From Bradyrhizobium sp. CB1717 (lineage in GTDB: Bacteria > Pseudomonadota > Alphaproteobacteria > Rhizobiales > Xanthobacteraceae): DNA of 64,000 nucleotides. The stretch is from positions 5,518,001-5,582,000 of the forward strand of contig NZ_CP121666.1 in the NCBI RefSeq assembly GCF_029714325.1, read 5' to 3'. Below the pieces are notes generated by a model. That model had not been told where the DNA came from and ran no database searches. It was given only the letters and a program-made list of their open reading frames with translations. Made by a program: the position numbers and the translations under genes. Positions 54,980 to 63,296 of this stretch are shown here, in pieces (position 1 is the first letter of the stretch; every line of letters starts with the position of its first letter).

Positions 54980-55879
54980 ATGGGACGGAACGACAAGGGC
55001 AAGGTCGGCTTCATCGGCATCGGCACGATGGGCCGCGAGATGGTGCGCAACCTGCTGGTGGCCGGCCACGCGGTCCGCGTCTTCGATCTCAACGAGGCCG
55101 CCCTGACCGACAGCGTCAAGGACGGCTCGACGCGCGCCAAGAGTCCCGCCGATGCTGCGGAAGGCACCGATATCGTCATCACCATGCTGCCCGACACGCC
55201 CCATGTCGAGGCGACCATCTACGGGGAGCACGGCCTCCTGAAGTCACCGCCGTCAGGCAAGCTGATCGTCGACATGAGCACGATCTCGCCGGTCGCGGTC
55301 CGCCGCATCCATGGCGACCTGCAGAAGATTGGCGTCAGCTTCATCGATGCACCGGTTTCGGGCGGGCCAGTCGGCGCCAAGAACGCCGCGCTCTCGATCA
55401 TGGCCGGCGGCGATGCGGCTGCCTTCGCGCAGGCCGAGCCGTTCTTCCGCGCGATGGGCACGACCATCACCCATGTCGGCGCGTCCGGCGCCGGCCAGAC
55501 GGTCAAGCTCTGCAATCAGCTGATCTGCGGCATCAACATCCAGGCGATCTGCGAGGCGCTGGCGCTCGGACGCGCTTCGGGCCTCGATCTCAATCTGCTG
55601 CGCCGGGTGCTGCTCGGTGGCTCCGCCGCCTCCTGGATGCTCGACAAGCTCGGCCCCGCGATGATCGCGGGCGACGTCTCCGCCGGCTTCCGGATCGATC
55701 TGCAGCTCAAGGACCTCCGCCTGGTGCAGGAGCACGCGCAGGCCCTGAACGTGCCCCTGCCCGGCACCGCGCTGGTCACCAGCCAATATGTCGATGCGCG
55801 CGCCCATGGCGAAGGCAGCAACGGCAACCAGGCGCTGTTCCGCGTCTATGATCGCATGACCAACCAGACCACCGGCTGA
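54980..55879 (+). CDS. Beta-hydroxyacid dehydrogenase (3-hydroxyisobutyrate / tartronate semialdehyde reductase family)
   Basis: 299 residues. Rossmann motif KVGFIGIGTMGREMVRNLL, the substrate segment FIDAPVSGGPVGAKNAALS, and the catalytic Lys in GAGQTVKLCNQL. Family members oxidise short beta-hydroxy acids or reduce the semialdehydes. Its substrate probably follows the ABC-transported compound. The frame upstream to 54833 has no coding signal. Confidence 0.9.
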   Translation: MGRNDKGKVGFIGIGTMGREMVRNLLVAGHAVRVFDLNEAALTDSVKDGSTRAKSPADAAEGTDIVITMLPDTPHVEATIYGEHGLLKSPPSGKLIVDMSTISPVAVRRIHGDLQKIGVSFIDAPVSGGPVGAKNAALSIMAGGDAAAFAQAEPFFRAMGTTITHVGASGAGQTVKLCNQLICGINIQAICEALALGRASGLDLNLLRRVLLGGSAASWMLDKLGPAMIAGDVSAGFRIDLQLKDLRLVQEHAQALNVPLPGTALVTSQYVDARAHGEGSNGNQALFRVYDRMTNQTTG

Positions 55880-55889
55880 AGCGACGGCG

Positions 55890-56573
55890 ATGAGCCTGCA
55901 ACTCGACTTTCCCGCAGTGCTGGAGCGTTGGCCGAGTTTTCTCGCCGGCGCCGTCCTCACGCTGGAGCTTGCCGCGTTCGCGACGGTGCTCGGCGCCCTG
56001 CTCGGCACGCTCGCGGCGGTCGGACGCGGAACGCATAACGCGCTGATCGCGGGCGCCTGCAAGGCCTATGTCGAGACCATCCGCAACACGCCGCTCCTGG
56101 TGCAGATATTCCTGGTTTATTTCGGCCTCGCCAGCCTCGGGCTGAAATTCTCCGCTTTCGCGGTCGCCGTGGCCGCGCTGACCATCAATGTCGGCGCCTA
56201 CACCGCCGAGATCATGCGCGCCGGCTTCGAGGCGATCCCGCGCGGACAGATCGAGGCGGCCGAAGGGCTGGCGCTGTCGCGGCTCCAGATCTACTGGCAC
56301 ATCATCCTGCTGCCGGCGGTCGAGAAGGTGTATCCGGCGCTGACCAGCCAGTTCGTGCTCTTGATGCTGGCCTCCTCGGTTTGCTCGCAGATCTCGGCCG
56401 AGGAGCTCACCGCGGTCGCCAACTACATCCAGTCGGACACCTATCGCGCGTTCGAGACCTACATCATCGTCGCCGTGCTCTACGTCATCCTGTCGCTGGT
56501 GATGCGCGCCGGCTTCTGGGGCCTCGGCCTCGTGCTGTTCCCGCGCCGGCGCCGGCTCGGCACGCCGCTGTGA
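55890..56573 (+). CDS. Polar-amino-acid-type ABC transporter permease 1
   Basis: 227 residues with five membrane segments (AVLTLELAAFATVLGALLGT first) and the EAA-loop EIMRAGFEAIPRGQIEAAEG. HisMQ family; works with the second permease that follows 1 nt later. Confidence 0.92.
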   Translation: MSLQLDFPAVLERWPSFLAGAVLTLELAAFATVLGALLGTLAAVGRGTHNALIAGACKAYVETIRNTPLLVQIFLVYFGLASLGLKFSAFAVAVAALTINVGAYTAEIMRAGFEAIPRGQIEAAEGLALSRLQIYWHIILLPAVEKVYPALTSQFVLLMLASSVCSQISAEELTAVANYIQSDTYRAFETYIIVAVLYVILSLVMRAGFWGLGLVLFPRRRRLGTPL

Positions 56574-56574
56574 G

Positions 56575-57249
56575 ATGAACATGGGCGGACATCTCAACAT
56601 CAACCATCTGATGTTCCTCGGCCAGGGCGCGCTGTGGACCATTGGCCTGTCGGTGATCGCGCTGATCGGCGGCGGCATCGTCGGCTTCATCATCGCGCTG
56701 GCGCGGATCTCGCCGCTGAAATCGGTGCGGCTCGCCAGCGCAACCTATGTCCAGCTCGTTCAGGGCACGCCGCTGCTCGTCATCCTGTTCCTCGGCTATT
56801 TCGGCCTCGCCGCGATCGGCCTCAAGGTCTCGCCCCTCACGGCCGCCAGCGCCTCGCTCACGCTCTATGTCGCCGCCTATGTCGGCGAGATCTGGCGCGG
56901 CTGCATCCAGTCCGTGCCGAAGCCGCAATGGGAGGCCGCCGAAGGCCTCGCATTAAGCCGGACCCAGCGCATGATCAAGGTGATCCTGCCGCAGGCGATC
57001 CGCATCGCGACGCCGCCGACCGTCGGCTTCATGGTGCAGATCATCAAGAACACCTCGCTCGCCTCGGTGGTCGGCTTCGTCGAGCTGATGCGCTCGGGCC
57101 AGATCGTCAACAACTCGCTGTTCGAGCCGTTCGCCATCTACGCCATCATCGCCGTCACCTATTTCGCCATGTGCTATCCGCTGTCGCTGTTCAGCCAGAG
57201 GCTGGAGCGGCGGATGGGGCGCGGCAGGTCCAACCTCGCACCGGCCTGA
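56575..57249 (+). CDS. Polar-amino-acid-type ABC transporter permease 2
   Basis: 224 residues, five membrane segments, EAA loop [20 protein letters not shown]. HisMQ partner of permease 1, and the ATPase gene starts 1 nt after its stop. Confidence 0.92.
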   Translation: MNMGGHLNINHLMFLGQGALWTIGLSVIALIGGGIVGFIIALARISPLKSVRLASATYVQLVQGTPLLVILFLGYFGLAAIGLKVSPLTAASASLTLYVAAYVGEIWRGCIQSVPKPQWEAAEGLALSRTQRMIKVILPQAIRIATPPTVGFMVQIIKNTSLASVVGFVELMRSGQIVNNSLFEPFAIYAIIAVTYFAMCYPLSLFSQRLERRMGRGRSNLAPA

Positions 57250-57250
57250 C

Positions 57251-58006
57251 ATGCAGCAGAACTCCTCCTCCGAACCGATCGTCTCGCTCCGCAACGTGCA
57301 GAAGAGCTTCGGCCCGCTGCGAGTGCTCGACGGCGTCTCCTTTGCGGTCGAGCGCGGCGAAGTGCTGGCGCTGATCGGCCGCTCCGGCTCCGGCAAGAGC
57401 ACGGCGCTGCGCTGCATCGACCGCTTCGAGAAAGTCGACGGCGGCGAGATCGTCGTCTGCGGCCACCGCGTCGACCGCCCCGACGTCGATTTGCGCGCAC
57501 TGCGCCAGGACGTCGGCATCGTGTTCCAGAGCTACAATTTGTTTCCGCACCTCACGATCGAGCAGAACATCACGCTCGCGCCCTGCGCGGTGAAGGGCAT
57601 GGCAACGGCCCAGGCCAGGGATCTCGCGCGAAAAGTGCTGGCGCAGGTCGGGCTCGAGGAGAAGCTGCACGCCTATCCCGAGCAGCTCTCCGGCGGCCAG
57701 CAGCAGCGCGCGGCGATCGCCCGCTCGCTGGCGATGCAGCCGAAGGTCATGCTGTTCGACGAGGTCACGTCCGCGCTCGATCCCGAGCTCACCGCCGAGG
57801 TGCTGAAGGTGATCGAGCAACTCGCGGCGGACGGCATGACCATGGTGATGGTCACCCACGAGATGGGCTTTGCCAAAGGCATCGCCGACCGGATTGTGTT
57901 CATGCATCGCGGCAAGGTCCACGAGACCGGACCCGCCTCGATCCTGACGTCGCCGACCACACCCGAACTCACACAATTCGTGGGGACGGGAAATCTAAAA
58001 TCATAA
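57251..58006 (+). CDS. ABC transporter ATPase (HisP/GlnQ type)
   Basis: 251 residues. Walker [10 protein letters not shown] near residue 43, Q-loop FQSYNLFPH, signature [15 protein letters not shown] and Walker [16 protein letters not shown], where the usual DEPTSALD reads DEVTSALD. Powers the importer with the two permeases. Confidence 0.94.
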   Translation: MQQNSSSEPIVSLRNVQKSFGPLRVLDGVSFAVERGEVLALIGRSGSGKSTALRCIDRFEKVDGGEIVVCGHRVDRPDVDLRALRQDVGIVFQSYNLFPHLTIEQNITLAPCAVKGMATAQARDLARKVLAQVGLEEKLHAYPEQLSGGQQQRAAIARSLAMQPKVMLFDEVTSALDPELTAEVLKVIEQLAADGMTMVMVTHEMGFAKGIADRIVFMHRGKVHETGPASILTSPTTPELTQFVGTGNLKS

Positions 58007-58026
58007 CAGGGAGAGGAGAACCAAGA

Positions 58027-58821
58027 ATGACAAACAAGACATTGCTGGGCACCACCGCCGCATTGTGCGGCCTCATCATGATGGCGGCGACGCCGGCATC
58101 CGCCGACCTGCTCGACGACATCACGCAGGCGAAGAAGATCCGCATCTCGACCGACCTCGCCATCCCGCCCTCGGGCATGATGGACTCGAGCATGAAGCCG
58201 ACCGGCTCGGACGTCGAGGTCGCGCAGCTGCTCGCCAAGGACTGGGGGCTCGAGCTCGAGTTCATCCAGACCACGGGGGCGACCCGCATCCCCAACGTCC
58301 TCACCGGCAAGGCCGACATCATCATCTCGACCCTGTCGGTGACGCCCGAACGCGCCAAGGTGATCGACTTCACCAAGCGCTATGCGACGCTGCAATCCGA
58401 CGTCGGCTGCATGAAGTCGTCGACGGTCAAGGATTGGCCGGACCTGAAGGACAAGTCGATCGGCGTCTCGCGCGGCACCACGCAGGACACCACCCTGTCC
58501 AACATGAAGGACAAGGACCTCAAGATCGCCCGCTACGACGACGACGCCACCATGGTGACCGCGGCCGTGTCCGGCCAGGTCGATTGCGTCGGCTCGTCCG
58601 CGACCATCATCAACCAGATCGGGGTGAAGAATCCCTCGCGCGTATTCGAGTCCCGGATTCCGCTGGCGACCTTCGACCTCGCCATCGGCCTGAAGAAGGG
58701 CGAGCAGCGCCTGATGGACAAGCTCAACGCCTGGATCACCGAGAACGTCAAAAACGGCAAGCTCAACGCGATCTACAAGAAATTCCACGGCGTCGATCTG
58801 CCGGCGGACATGCGTAGCTGA
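58027..58821 (+). CDS. ABC transporter periplasmic binding protein (SBP family 3)
   Basis: 264 residues with signal peptide (LLGTTAALCGLIMMAATPASA). TTGATRIPNVLTGKADIIIS carries the Arg that in family 3 proteins holds a ligand carboxylate, so an amino acid or similar acid is likely. STLSVTPERAKVIDFTKRY follows as typical. Ligand not assigned. Confidence 0.92.
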   Translation: MTNKTLLGTTAALCGLIMMAATPASADLLDDITQAKKIRISTDLAIPPSGMMDSSMKPTGSDVEVAQLLAKDWGLELEFIQTTGATRIPNVLTGKADIIISTLSVTPERAKVIDFTKRYATLQSDVGCMKSSTVKDWPDLKDKSIGVSRGTTQDTTLSNMKDKDLKIARYDDDATMVTAAVSGQVDCVGSSATIINQIGVKNPSRVFESRIPLATFDLAIGLKKGEQRLMDKLNAWITENVKNGKLNAIYKKFHGVDLPADMRS

Positions 58822-58832
58822 AACCACGAGAA

Positions 58833-58861
58833 CCGTGACAGCCGTTTTGCGGCTGTCACGG
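58833..58861 (+). promoter_or_regulatory. Perfect 12-bp hairpin between binding protein and rpiB
   Basis: CCGTGACAGCCG (58833-58844) pairs exactly with CGGCTGTCACGG (58850-58861), loop TTTTG, 11 nt after the binding-protein stop. No T-run follows, so it fits an mRNA 3' stabiliser or processing site that raises binding-protein yield, a role inferred by position. Confidence 0.65.
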
Positions 58862-58888
58862 ACAATGCCAAATCAAGAAGGACATCAC

Positions 58889-59335
58889 ATGCGTCTCGTC
58901 ATCGGATCCGACCACGCCGGCTGGCCGCTCAAGCAGACTGTCATCGACCATATCCGCAAGCTCGGCCACGACATCGTCGACGTCGGCTCCTATGACGACA
59001 AGCCGGTGGACTTCCCCGACATCGCCCGGGCGGTGGCGCAGAAAGTGACCTCGGGCGAAGCCGCCCGTGGCATCATGGTGTGCGGCACCGGCGTCGGCGC
59101 TTCCATCGCCGCCAACAAGATGAAGGGCATCCGCGCCGCGGTCTGCCATGACGTGCATTCGGCGCATCAGAGCGTCGAGCATGACGATGTGAACGTCATG
59201 TGCATCGGCGCACAGATCGTCGGCGCCTGGCTCGCCGTGGACCTCGTCTCATCCTACCTCACCGCTGAATTCTCCACCGACGAGGATTTCCGCCGCCGCG
59301 TCGAAAAACTGCGCGTCATGGACGAGCAAGGCTGA
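58889..59335 (+). CDS. RpiB/LacAB-family sugar-phosphate isomerase
   Basis: 148 residues from ATG 58889. Phosphate and base motifs SDHAGWPLKQTV and VCGTGVGASIAANK are intact. EHDDVNVMCIGAQIVG stands where many ribose-5-phosphate isomerases have HNDANVL, which may mean another aldose/ketose phosphate, as in the EryI-type relatives that act on C4 sugars. The PfkB kinase gene is 9 nt on. Confidence 0.9.
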   Translation: MRLVIGSDHAGWPLKQTVIDHIRKLGHDIVDVGSYDDKPVDFPDIARAVAQKVTSGEAARGIMVCGTGVGASIAANKMKGIRAAVCHDVHSAHQSVEHDDVNVMCIGAQIVGAWLAVDLVSSYLTAEFSTDEDFRRRVEKLRVMDEQG

Positions 59336-59344
59336 CGGCCTGCC

Positions 59345-60262
59345 ATGATCCTGGTGTTCGGGTCGCTCAACATCGATCTGGTCGCACAGGTCCCGGTCAT
59401 TCCGGGTCCCGGCCGGACGGTGCTCGCCCCGTCCTACCAGACCCATTTCGGCGGCAAGGGCGCCAACCAGGCCGTCGCCACCGCGCGGATTGCTGGACCG
59501 GGACAAGTCCGGATGGCGGGCCGCGTCGGCCGGGATGGATTTGGCGACAGCGCGATCGAGAACCTCCGGGAGAACGGCATCGACACGGCTTTCGTCGTCA
59601 GGTGCGACGAGCCGACCGGCTGCGCCTTCATCACGGTCGATCAATCCGGCGAGAACGCGATCACGGTGGCCAGCGGTGCCAACATGGCCGCGAGCGCCGC
59701 TGACCTGCCGGCCGAGCTTTTCGGTCCCGACACGGTGCTGGTGCTGCAGATGGAGGTGCCGTTCGCAGAGGCGCTGGAAGCGGCGCGCCGGACGACATTG
59801 TCCTGCGGCACCGTTATCTGGAATCTCGCGCCGGTTCCGGAGACCATGACCCGCACCATGGTCACGGAGCTTCTGGCGGTCACCGACTATCTTCTCGTCA
59901 ACGAGCACGAGGCGCTGGATGCCGCCGCAGCCGTCGACATGGGCCCGTCGGATTATGAAGCCGCAGCCGCGGCACTCGCGAGGGCCGGCGATCTCACCTG
60001 CGTCGTGACGGCCGGCGCGCAAGGTGCTCTCGCGGTCGCAGCGGACGGAACCCGTTTGCGCGCGCCCGCCCCGCGCATCACGCCGGTGGACACCACCGGG
60101 GCCGGCGATACCTTCGTCGGCGCGTTTGCGGCGATGCTCAGCGAGAAGGTTCCGCTGCAAACCGCCCTCCAGGTCGGATGCGAAGCGGCGGCCCAGAAGT
60201 GCCTCACGCCGGGCGCGCAGGCCGGCATGCCAATGCGTGGCGCGATCTCATCGCTGACCTGA
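59345..60262 (+). CDS. PfkB-family sugar kinase (ribokinase-like)
   Basis: 305 residues. N-terminal FGSLNIDLVAQVPVIPGPGR and GGKGANQAVATARIAG, and the catalytic GAGD anion hole DTTGAGDTFVGAFAAM near residue 255. With RpiB next to it, phosphorylation then isomerisation of a sugar or sugar derivative is likely. Ribose is possible but not proved. Confidence 0.92.
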   Translation: MILVFGSLNIDLVAQVPVIPGPGRTVLAPSYQTHFGGKGANQAVATARIAGPGQVRMAGRVGRDGFGDSAIENLRENGIDTAFVVRCDEPTGCAFITVDQSGENAITVASGANMAASAADLPAELFGPDTVLVLQMEVPFAEALEAARRTTLSCGTVIWNLAPVPETMTRTMVTELLAVTDYLLVNEHEALDAAAAVDMGPSDYEAAAAALARAGDLTCVVTAGAQGALAVAADGTRLRAPAPRITPVDTTGAGDTFVGAFAAMLSEKVPLQTALQVGCEAAAQKCLTPGAQAGMPMRGAISSLT

Positions 60263-60290
60263 GGGCAGCGCTGCGGCCCATGTTCCGTCC

Positions 60291-60360
60291 TTGCGAGCGC
60301 AGCGAAGCAATCCAGAATTCCTCCGCGGTGGCAGCCTGGATTGCTTCGCTACGCTCGCAA
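60291..60360. repeat. 70-bp palindromic repeat
   Basis: 25-nt arms (60291-60315 and 60336-60360) are reverse complements with one mismatch, sharing CTGGATTGCTTCGCT and TCGCAA. I recognise the motif as dispersed in Bradyrhizobium. It lies just after the kinase gene and is a distinct family from the elements at 44.1 and 52.5 kb. Confidence 0.7.
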
Positions 60361-60498
60361 TGACGAGTGGAAGCGGCTTCGCGCAACATCTCCGCAATGA
60401 CGCCCCGGTGCAGCTCGGGACGATATCAACCATGCGGCAGCTGCATTCACCTGCAACACTGCTCCGGCTACACTCGTCCGATTCCCGGAGCCCTGCCC

Positions 60499-61224
60499 TT
60501 GGCCTTTCTCTTCGTCCTCACCGTCGGCCTCATCGCCGGCACCATTTCCGGCATCGTCGGCACCGGCTCGTCGATCATGCTGATGCCGGTGCTGGTCTAT
60601 GCCTACGGGCCGAAGGAGGCCGTGCCGATCATGGCGGTGGCCTCGGTGATGGCGAATTTTTCGCGGATCCTGGCCTGGTGGCGCGAGGTCGACTGGCGGG
60701 CCTGCGCGGCCTATTCGGTGACGGGCATTCCGGCCGCCGCGCTCGGCGCGCGGACGCTGCTGGCCCTGCCCGCGCACGCCGTCGATCTCGCCATCGGCAC
60801 CTTCCTGATCGTGATGGTGCCGGTGCGACACTGGCTGGCGCGGCATGACCTCAAGGCCAATCTCTGGCATCTCGCGATCGGCGGCGCGATCATCGGCTAT
60901 CTCACTGGCATCGTGGTCTCAACCGGCCCGCTCAGCGTGCCGCTGTTCCTGTTCTACGGCCTCTCCAAAGGCGCCTTCCTCGCCACCGAGGCCGCCTCCT
61001 CGCTCGGGCTCTATTTTGCGAAATCGGTGACGTTCGAACGTTTCGGCGCGCTGACCGGCGACGTGTTCCTCAAAGGCCTGATCGCGGGGGGCTCGCTGAT
61101 GTCGGGCGCCTTCATCGCAAAACGCTTCGTGCTGCACCTGAAGCCGGACGTGTTCCGCCTCTTGATGGACGCGATCATGATCGCGGCCGGGCTCTCGATG
61201 CTCTGGAACGCGGCGCAGCCGTGA
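60499..61224 (+). CDS. TSUP (TauE/SafE) family permease
   Basis: 241 residues from TTG 60499 with GGAG 8 nt ahead; the open frame back to 60367 crosses repeat-like sequence. About eight membrane segments, with GTISGIVGTGSSIMLMPVL at the start and a matching second half. TSUP proteins move sulfite, sulfoacetate or other organic anions. Substrate unknown. Confidence 0.88.
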   Translation: MAFLFVLTVGLIAGTISGIVGTGSSIMLMPVLVYAYGPKEAVPIMAVASVMANFSRILAWWREVDWRACAAYSVTGIPAAALGARTLLALPAHAVDLAIGTFLIVMVPVRHWLARHDLKANLWHLAIGGAIIGYLTGIVVSTGPLSVPLFLFYGLSKGAFLATEAASSLGLYFAKSVTFERFGALTGDVFLKGLIAGGSLMSGAFIAKRFVLHLKPDVFRLLMDAIMIAAGLSMLWNAAQP

Positions 61225-61235
61225 TCACGCCGCGC

Positions 61236-63296
61236 TCAAGCGGCGAATTCGGGCGCAATCGAGGGGCTGTCGGTGACGCGGCTCTCGGCAGCCTGCCCTT
61301 CGAGCCATTGCAGCACGGCCGCGAGCGGCTGCGGCCGGTGGTAGAGATAGCCTTGCCCAAGCGTCACGCCCATCTCGCGCATGGCCTCGGCCTGCTCGGC
61401 CCGCTCGATGCCCTCGGCGACGAGCGTAAGCCCCAAAGTGCCGGCGAGCGATGCGATGACGCCGACGATCGCCTTGTCTTCGGCGCTATCGGGAATCTCG
61501 CTGATGAAGGCCTTGTCGATCTTGACCTTGTCGAGCGGGAAGCGCCGCAGATGGGCGAGCGAAGAGTAGCCTGTGCCGAAATCGTCGAGTGCGATCGTGG
61601 CTCCCAGCCGCCGCAGGCGATGCAACGTTTCGGACGCGCTGGCGATGTTGTTGATCAGCGAGCCCTCGGTGATCTCGAGCTCGAGCATCGATGCCGCGAC
61701 ATCGAAGCGCGCGCAGGTCGCGCGCAGCTCGGCGGCCAGCGAATGGTCGGCGAGCTCTGACGGCGGCAGATTGATCGCGATCCTGATATCCGGCCTGCCG
61801 GCGGCGGCCAGGCGTTGCAGCGCGCGGCAGGCGTCGGTCAGCACATAGCGCGTCAGCCGGGCATTGTTGCCGCTGCGCTCGATCAGCGGCAGGAATTCGC
61901 CGGGGCCAATCACGCCATGGTCAGGGTGACGCCAGCGAATGAGCGCCTCGAGGCCGACGACGGCCGCGCTCTCGAGGTCGACCTGGCCTTGATACCAGAC
62001 CTCGAACTGTCCCTCGGCAAACCCTGCGGGAATGGCAAGCTCCAGATCCCTGCGGCGGCGGTAGTCGCGCTGCAGCGCCTCGTCCAGCACCGCGACGGTG
62101 CCTGGCGCCTTGCTCTTGGCATGGTAGAGCGCGATGTCGGCGAGCGCCGGCAAATGCGACAATTCGGGATCGCCGGCGCGGCGCACGGCAAGGCCGATGC
62201 TGGCGCGCGGCACGACCTGCTTGTCGTGCAGCCGAACCGGCTCCGAGATCGCATCCAGCAGCTGGCGCGCGAAGACCTGCGCGGTCGTCTCATTGCTGAC
62301 CTCGGGACGGATCACGACGAACTCGTCGCCGCCGAGCCGCGCGACCCAATCCTGCGGCTCGACTGCGTCGCGAAGTCGTTCGGAGATGTGGACCAGGAAC
62401 CTGTCGCCGGCATCGTGGCCGAAGGTGTCGTTGATGCCCTTGAAGTCGTCGAGGTCGATGAAGCAGAAGGCGATCAGGGAGTCCGGCGAGCCGGCATCGC
62501 CGCTCAAGGTCACGAGGCGCTCCGACAGCGAGCGCCGGTTGGGCAGGCCCGTCAGCGGATCGTGCGATGCCATGTGCCCGAGCCGGTCGAGCGCGCCCGA
62601 CGTCGTGTGCTGCATGGCGTTGAAGGCCTGCGCGAGCTGGCCGAATTCGTTCGCGGATCTGATCTCGGCCGGATAGGCGCGGCCGTCCTGCTTGCTGCGC
62701 TGGATCGCCGACATGATCGCGGCGAGCGGCCTGCCGATAAAGATGTTGGCCGAGATGCGCATCGCCACCACGGTGGCGAGCGTTGCGAGCAGGCCGACGA
62801 TGAGCAGCAGCATCAGCCGGCTGCCGGTATCGGCATACACGGTCGCATAGGAATAGGCGATCGCGATGCGTCCGGCCTGCACGGCGATGTTGCCGTTGCT
62901 GTACTTGATGGGGCGCGAGATTTCCGCGACCCCCTGGTCCGAGGGGCGCGCCACCACGCGGGCAATCGCAACGCCGGTGTCGTCATAGACGGCCGCCGCC
63001 GCGATGGTCTCGTCGTGCATGATCTCGTTGAGCACGCCCGTGACCTGGTCGTAACGCATCTTCCAGAGCGGCTCGGCGATCAGCTCGGCGCGGCTCTCGG
63101 CGGTGCGGGCAATGCGGGCATCGAGCTGCCGGATCTGCGACCAGAAGCTGGTGGCCTCGACACCGGCGGAGGCGAGCAATTGCACCAGCAGCAGGACCGG
63201 CACGGTGGCCCAGATCATCGCGCGGACGACCGAGCGCAAGCGCGGCGGCGCTGCCTGCCCGTTGCCGTCCGGATCGGTCATCGCCTCACGCTTCAT
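61236..63296 (-). CDS. Membrane GGDEF-EAL cyclic-di-GMP protein with periplasmic sensor
   Basis: 686 residues. Membrane segments near residues 20-45 and 150-175 flank a periplasmic region, followed by a HAMP-like linker, GGDEF (RLGGDEFVVI, no I-site RxxD before it) and an EAL domain: EALIRWRHP, NLPPSEL, LEITEG, DDFGTGYSS and VAEGIE all intact, so phosphodiesterase activity is expected, with GGDEF possibly active. ATG 63296 overlaps the stop of the upstream binding-protein gene (TGATG), so they are translationally coupled. A start at 63281 is also possible. Confidence 0.92.
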   Translation of the reverse strand: MKREAMTDPDGNGQAAPPRLRSVVRAMIWATVPVLLLVQLLASAGVEATSFWSQIRQLDARIARTAESRAELIAEPLWKMRYDQVTGVLNEIMHDETIAAAAVYDDTGVAIARVVARPSDQGVAEISRPIKYSNGNIAVQAGRIAIAYSYATVYADTGSRLMLLLIVGLLATLATVVAMRISANIFIGRPLAAIMSAIQRSKQDGRAYPAEIRSANEFGQLAQAFNAMQHTTSGALDRLGHMASHDPLTGLPNRRSLSERLVTLSGDAGSPDSLIAFCFIDLDDFKGINDTFGHDAGDRFLVHISERLRDAVEPQDWVARLGGDEFVVIRPEVSNETTAQVFARQLLDAISEPVRLHDKQVVPRASIGLAVRRAGDPELSHLPALADIALYHAKSKAPGTVAVLDEALQRDYRRRRDLELAIPAGFAEGQFEVWYQGQVDLESAAVVGLEALIRWRHPDHGVIGPGEFLPLIERSGNNARLTRYVLTDACRALQRLAAAGRPDIRIAINLPPSELADHSLAAELRATCARFDVAASMLELEITEGSLINNIASASETLHRLRRLGATIALDDFGTGYSSLAHLRRFPLDKVKIDKAFISEIPDSAEDKAIVGVIASLAGTLGLTLVAEGIERAEQAEAMREMGVTLGQGYLYHRPQPLAAVLQWLEGQAAESRVTDSPSIAPEFAA

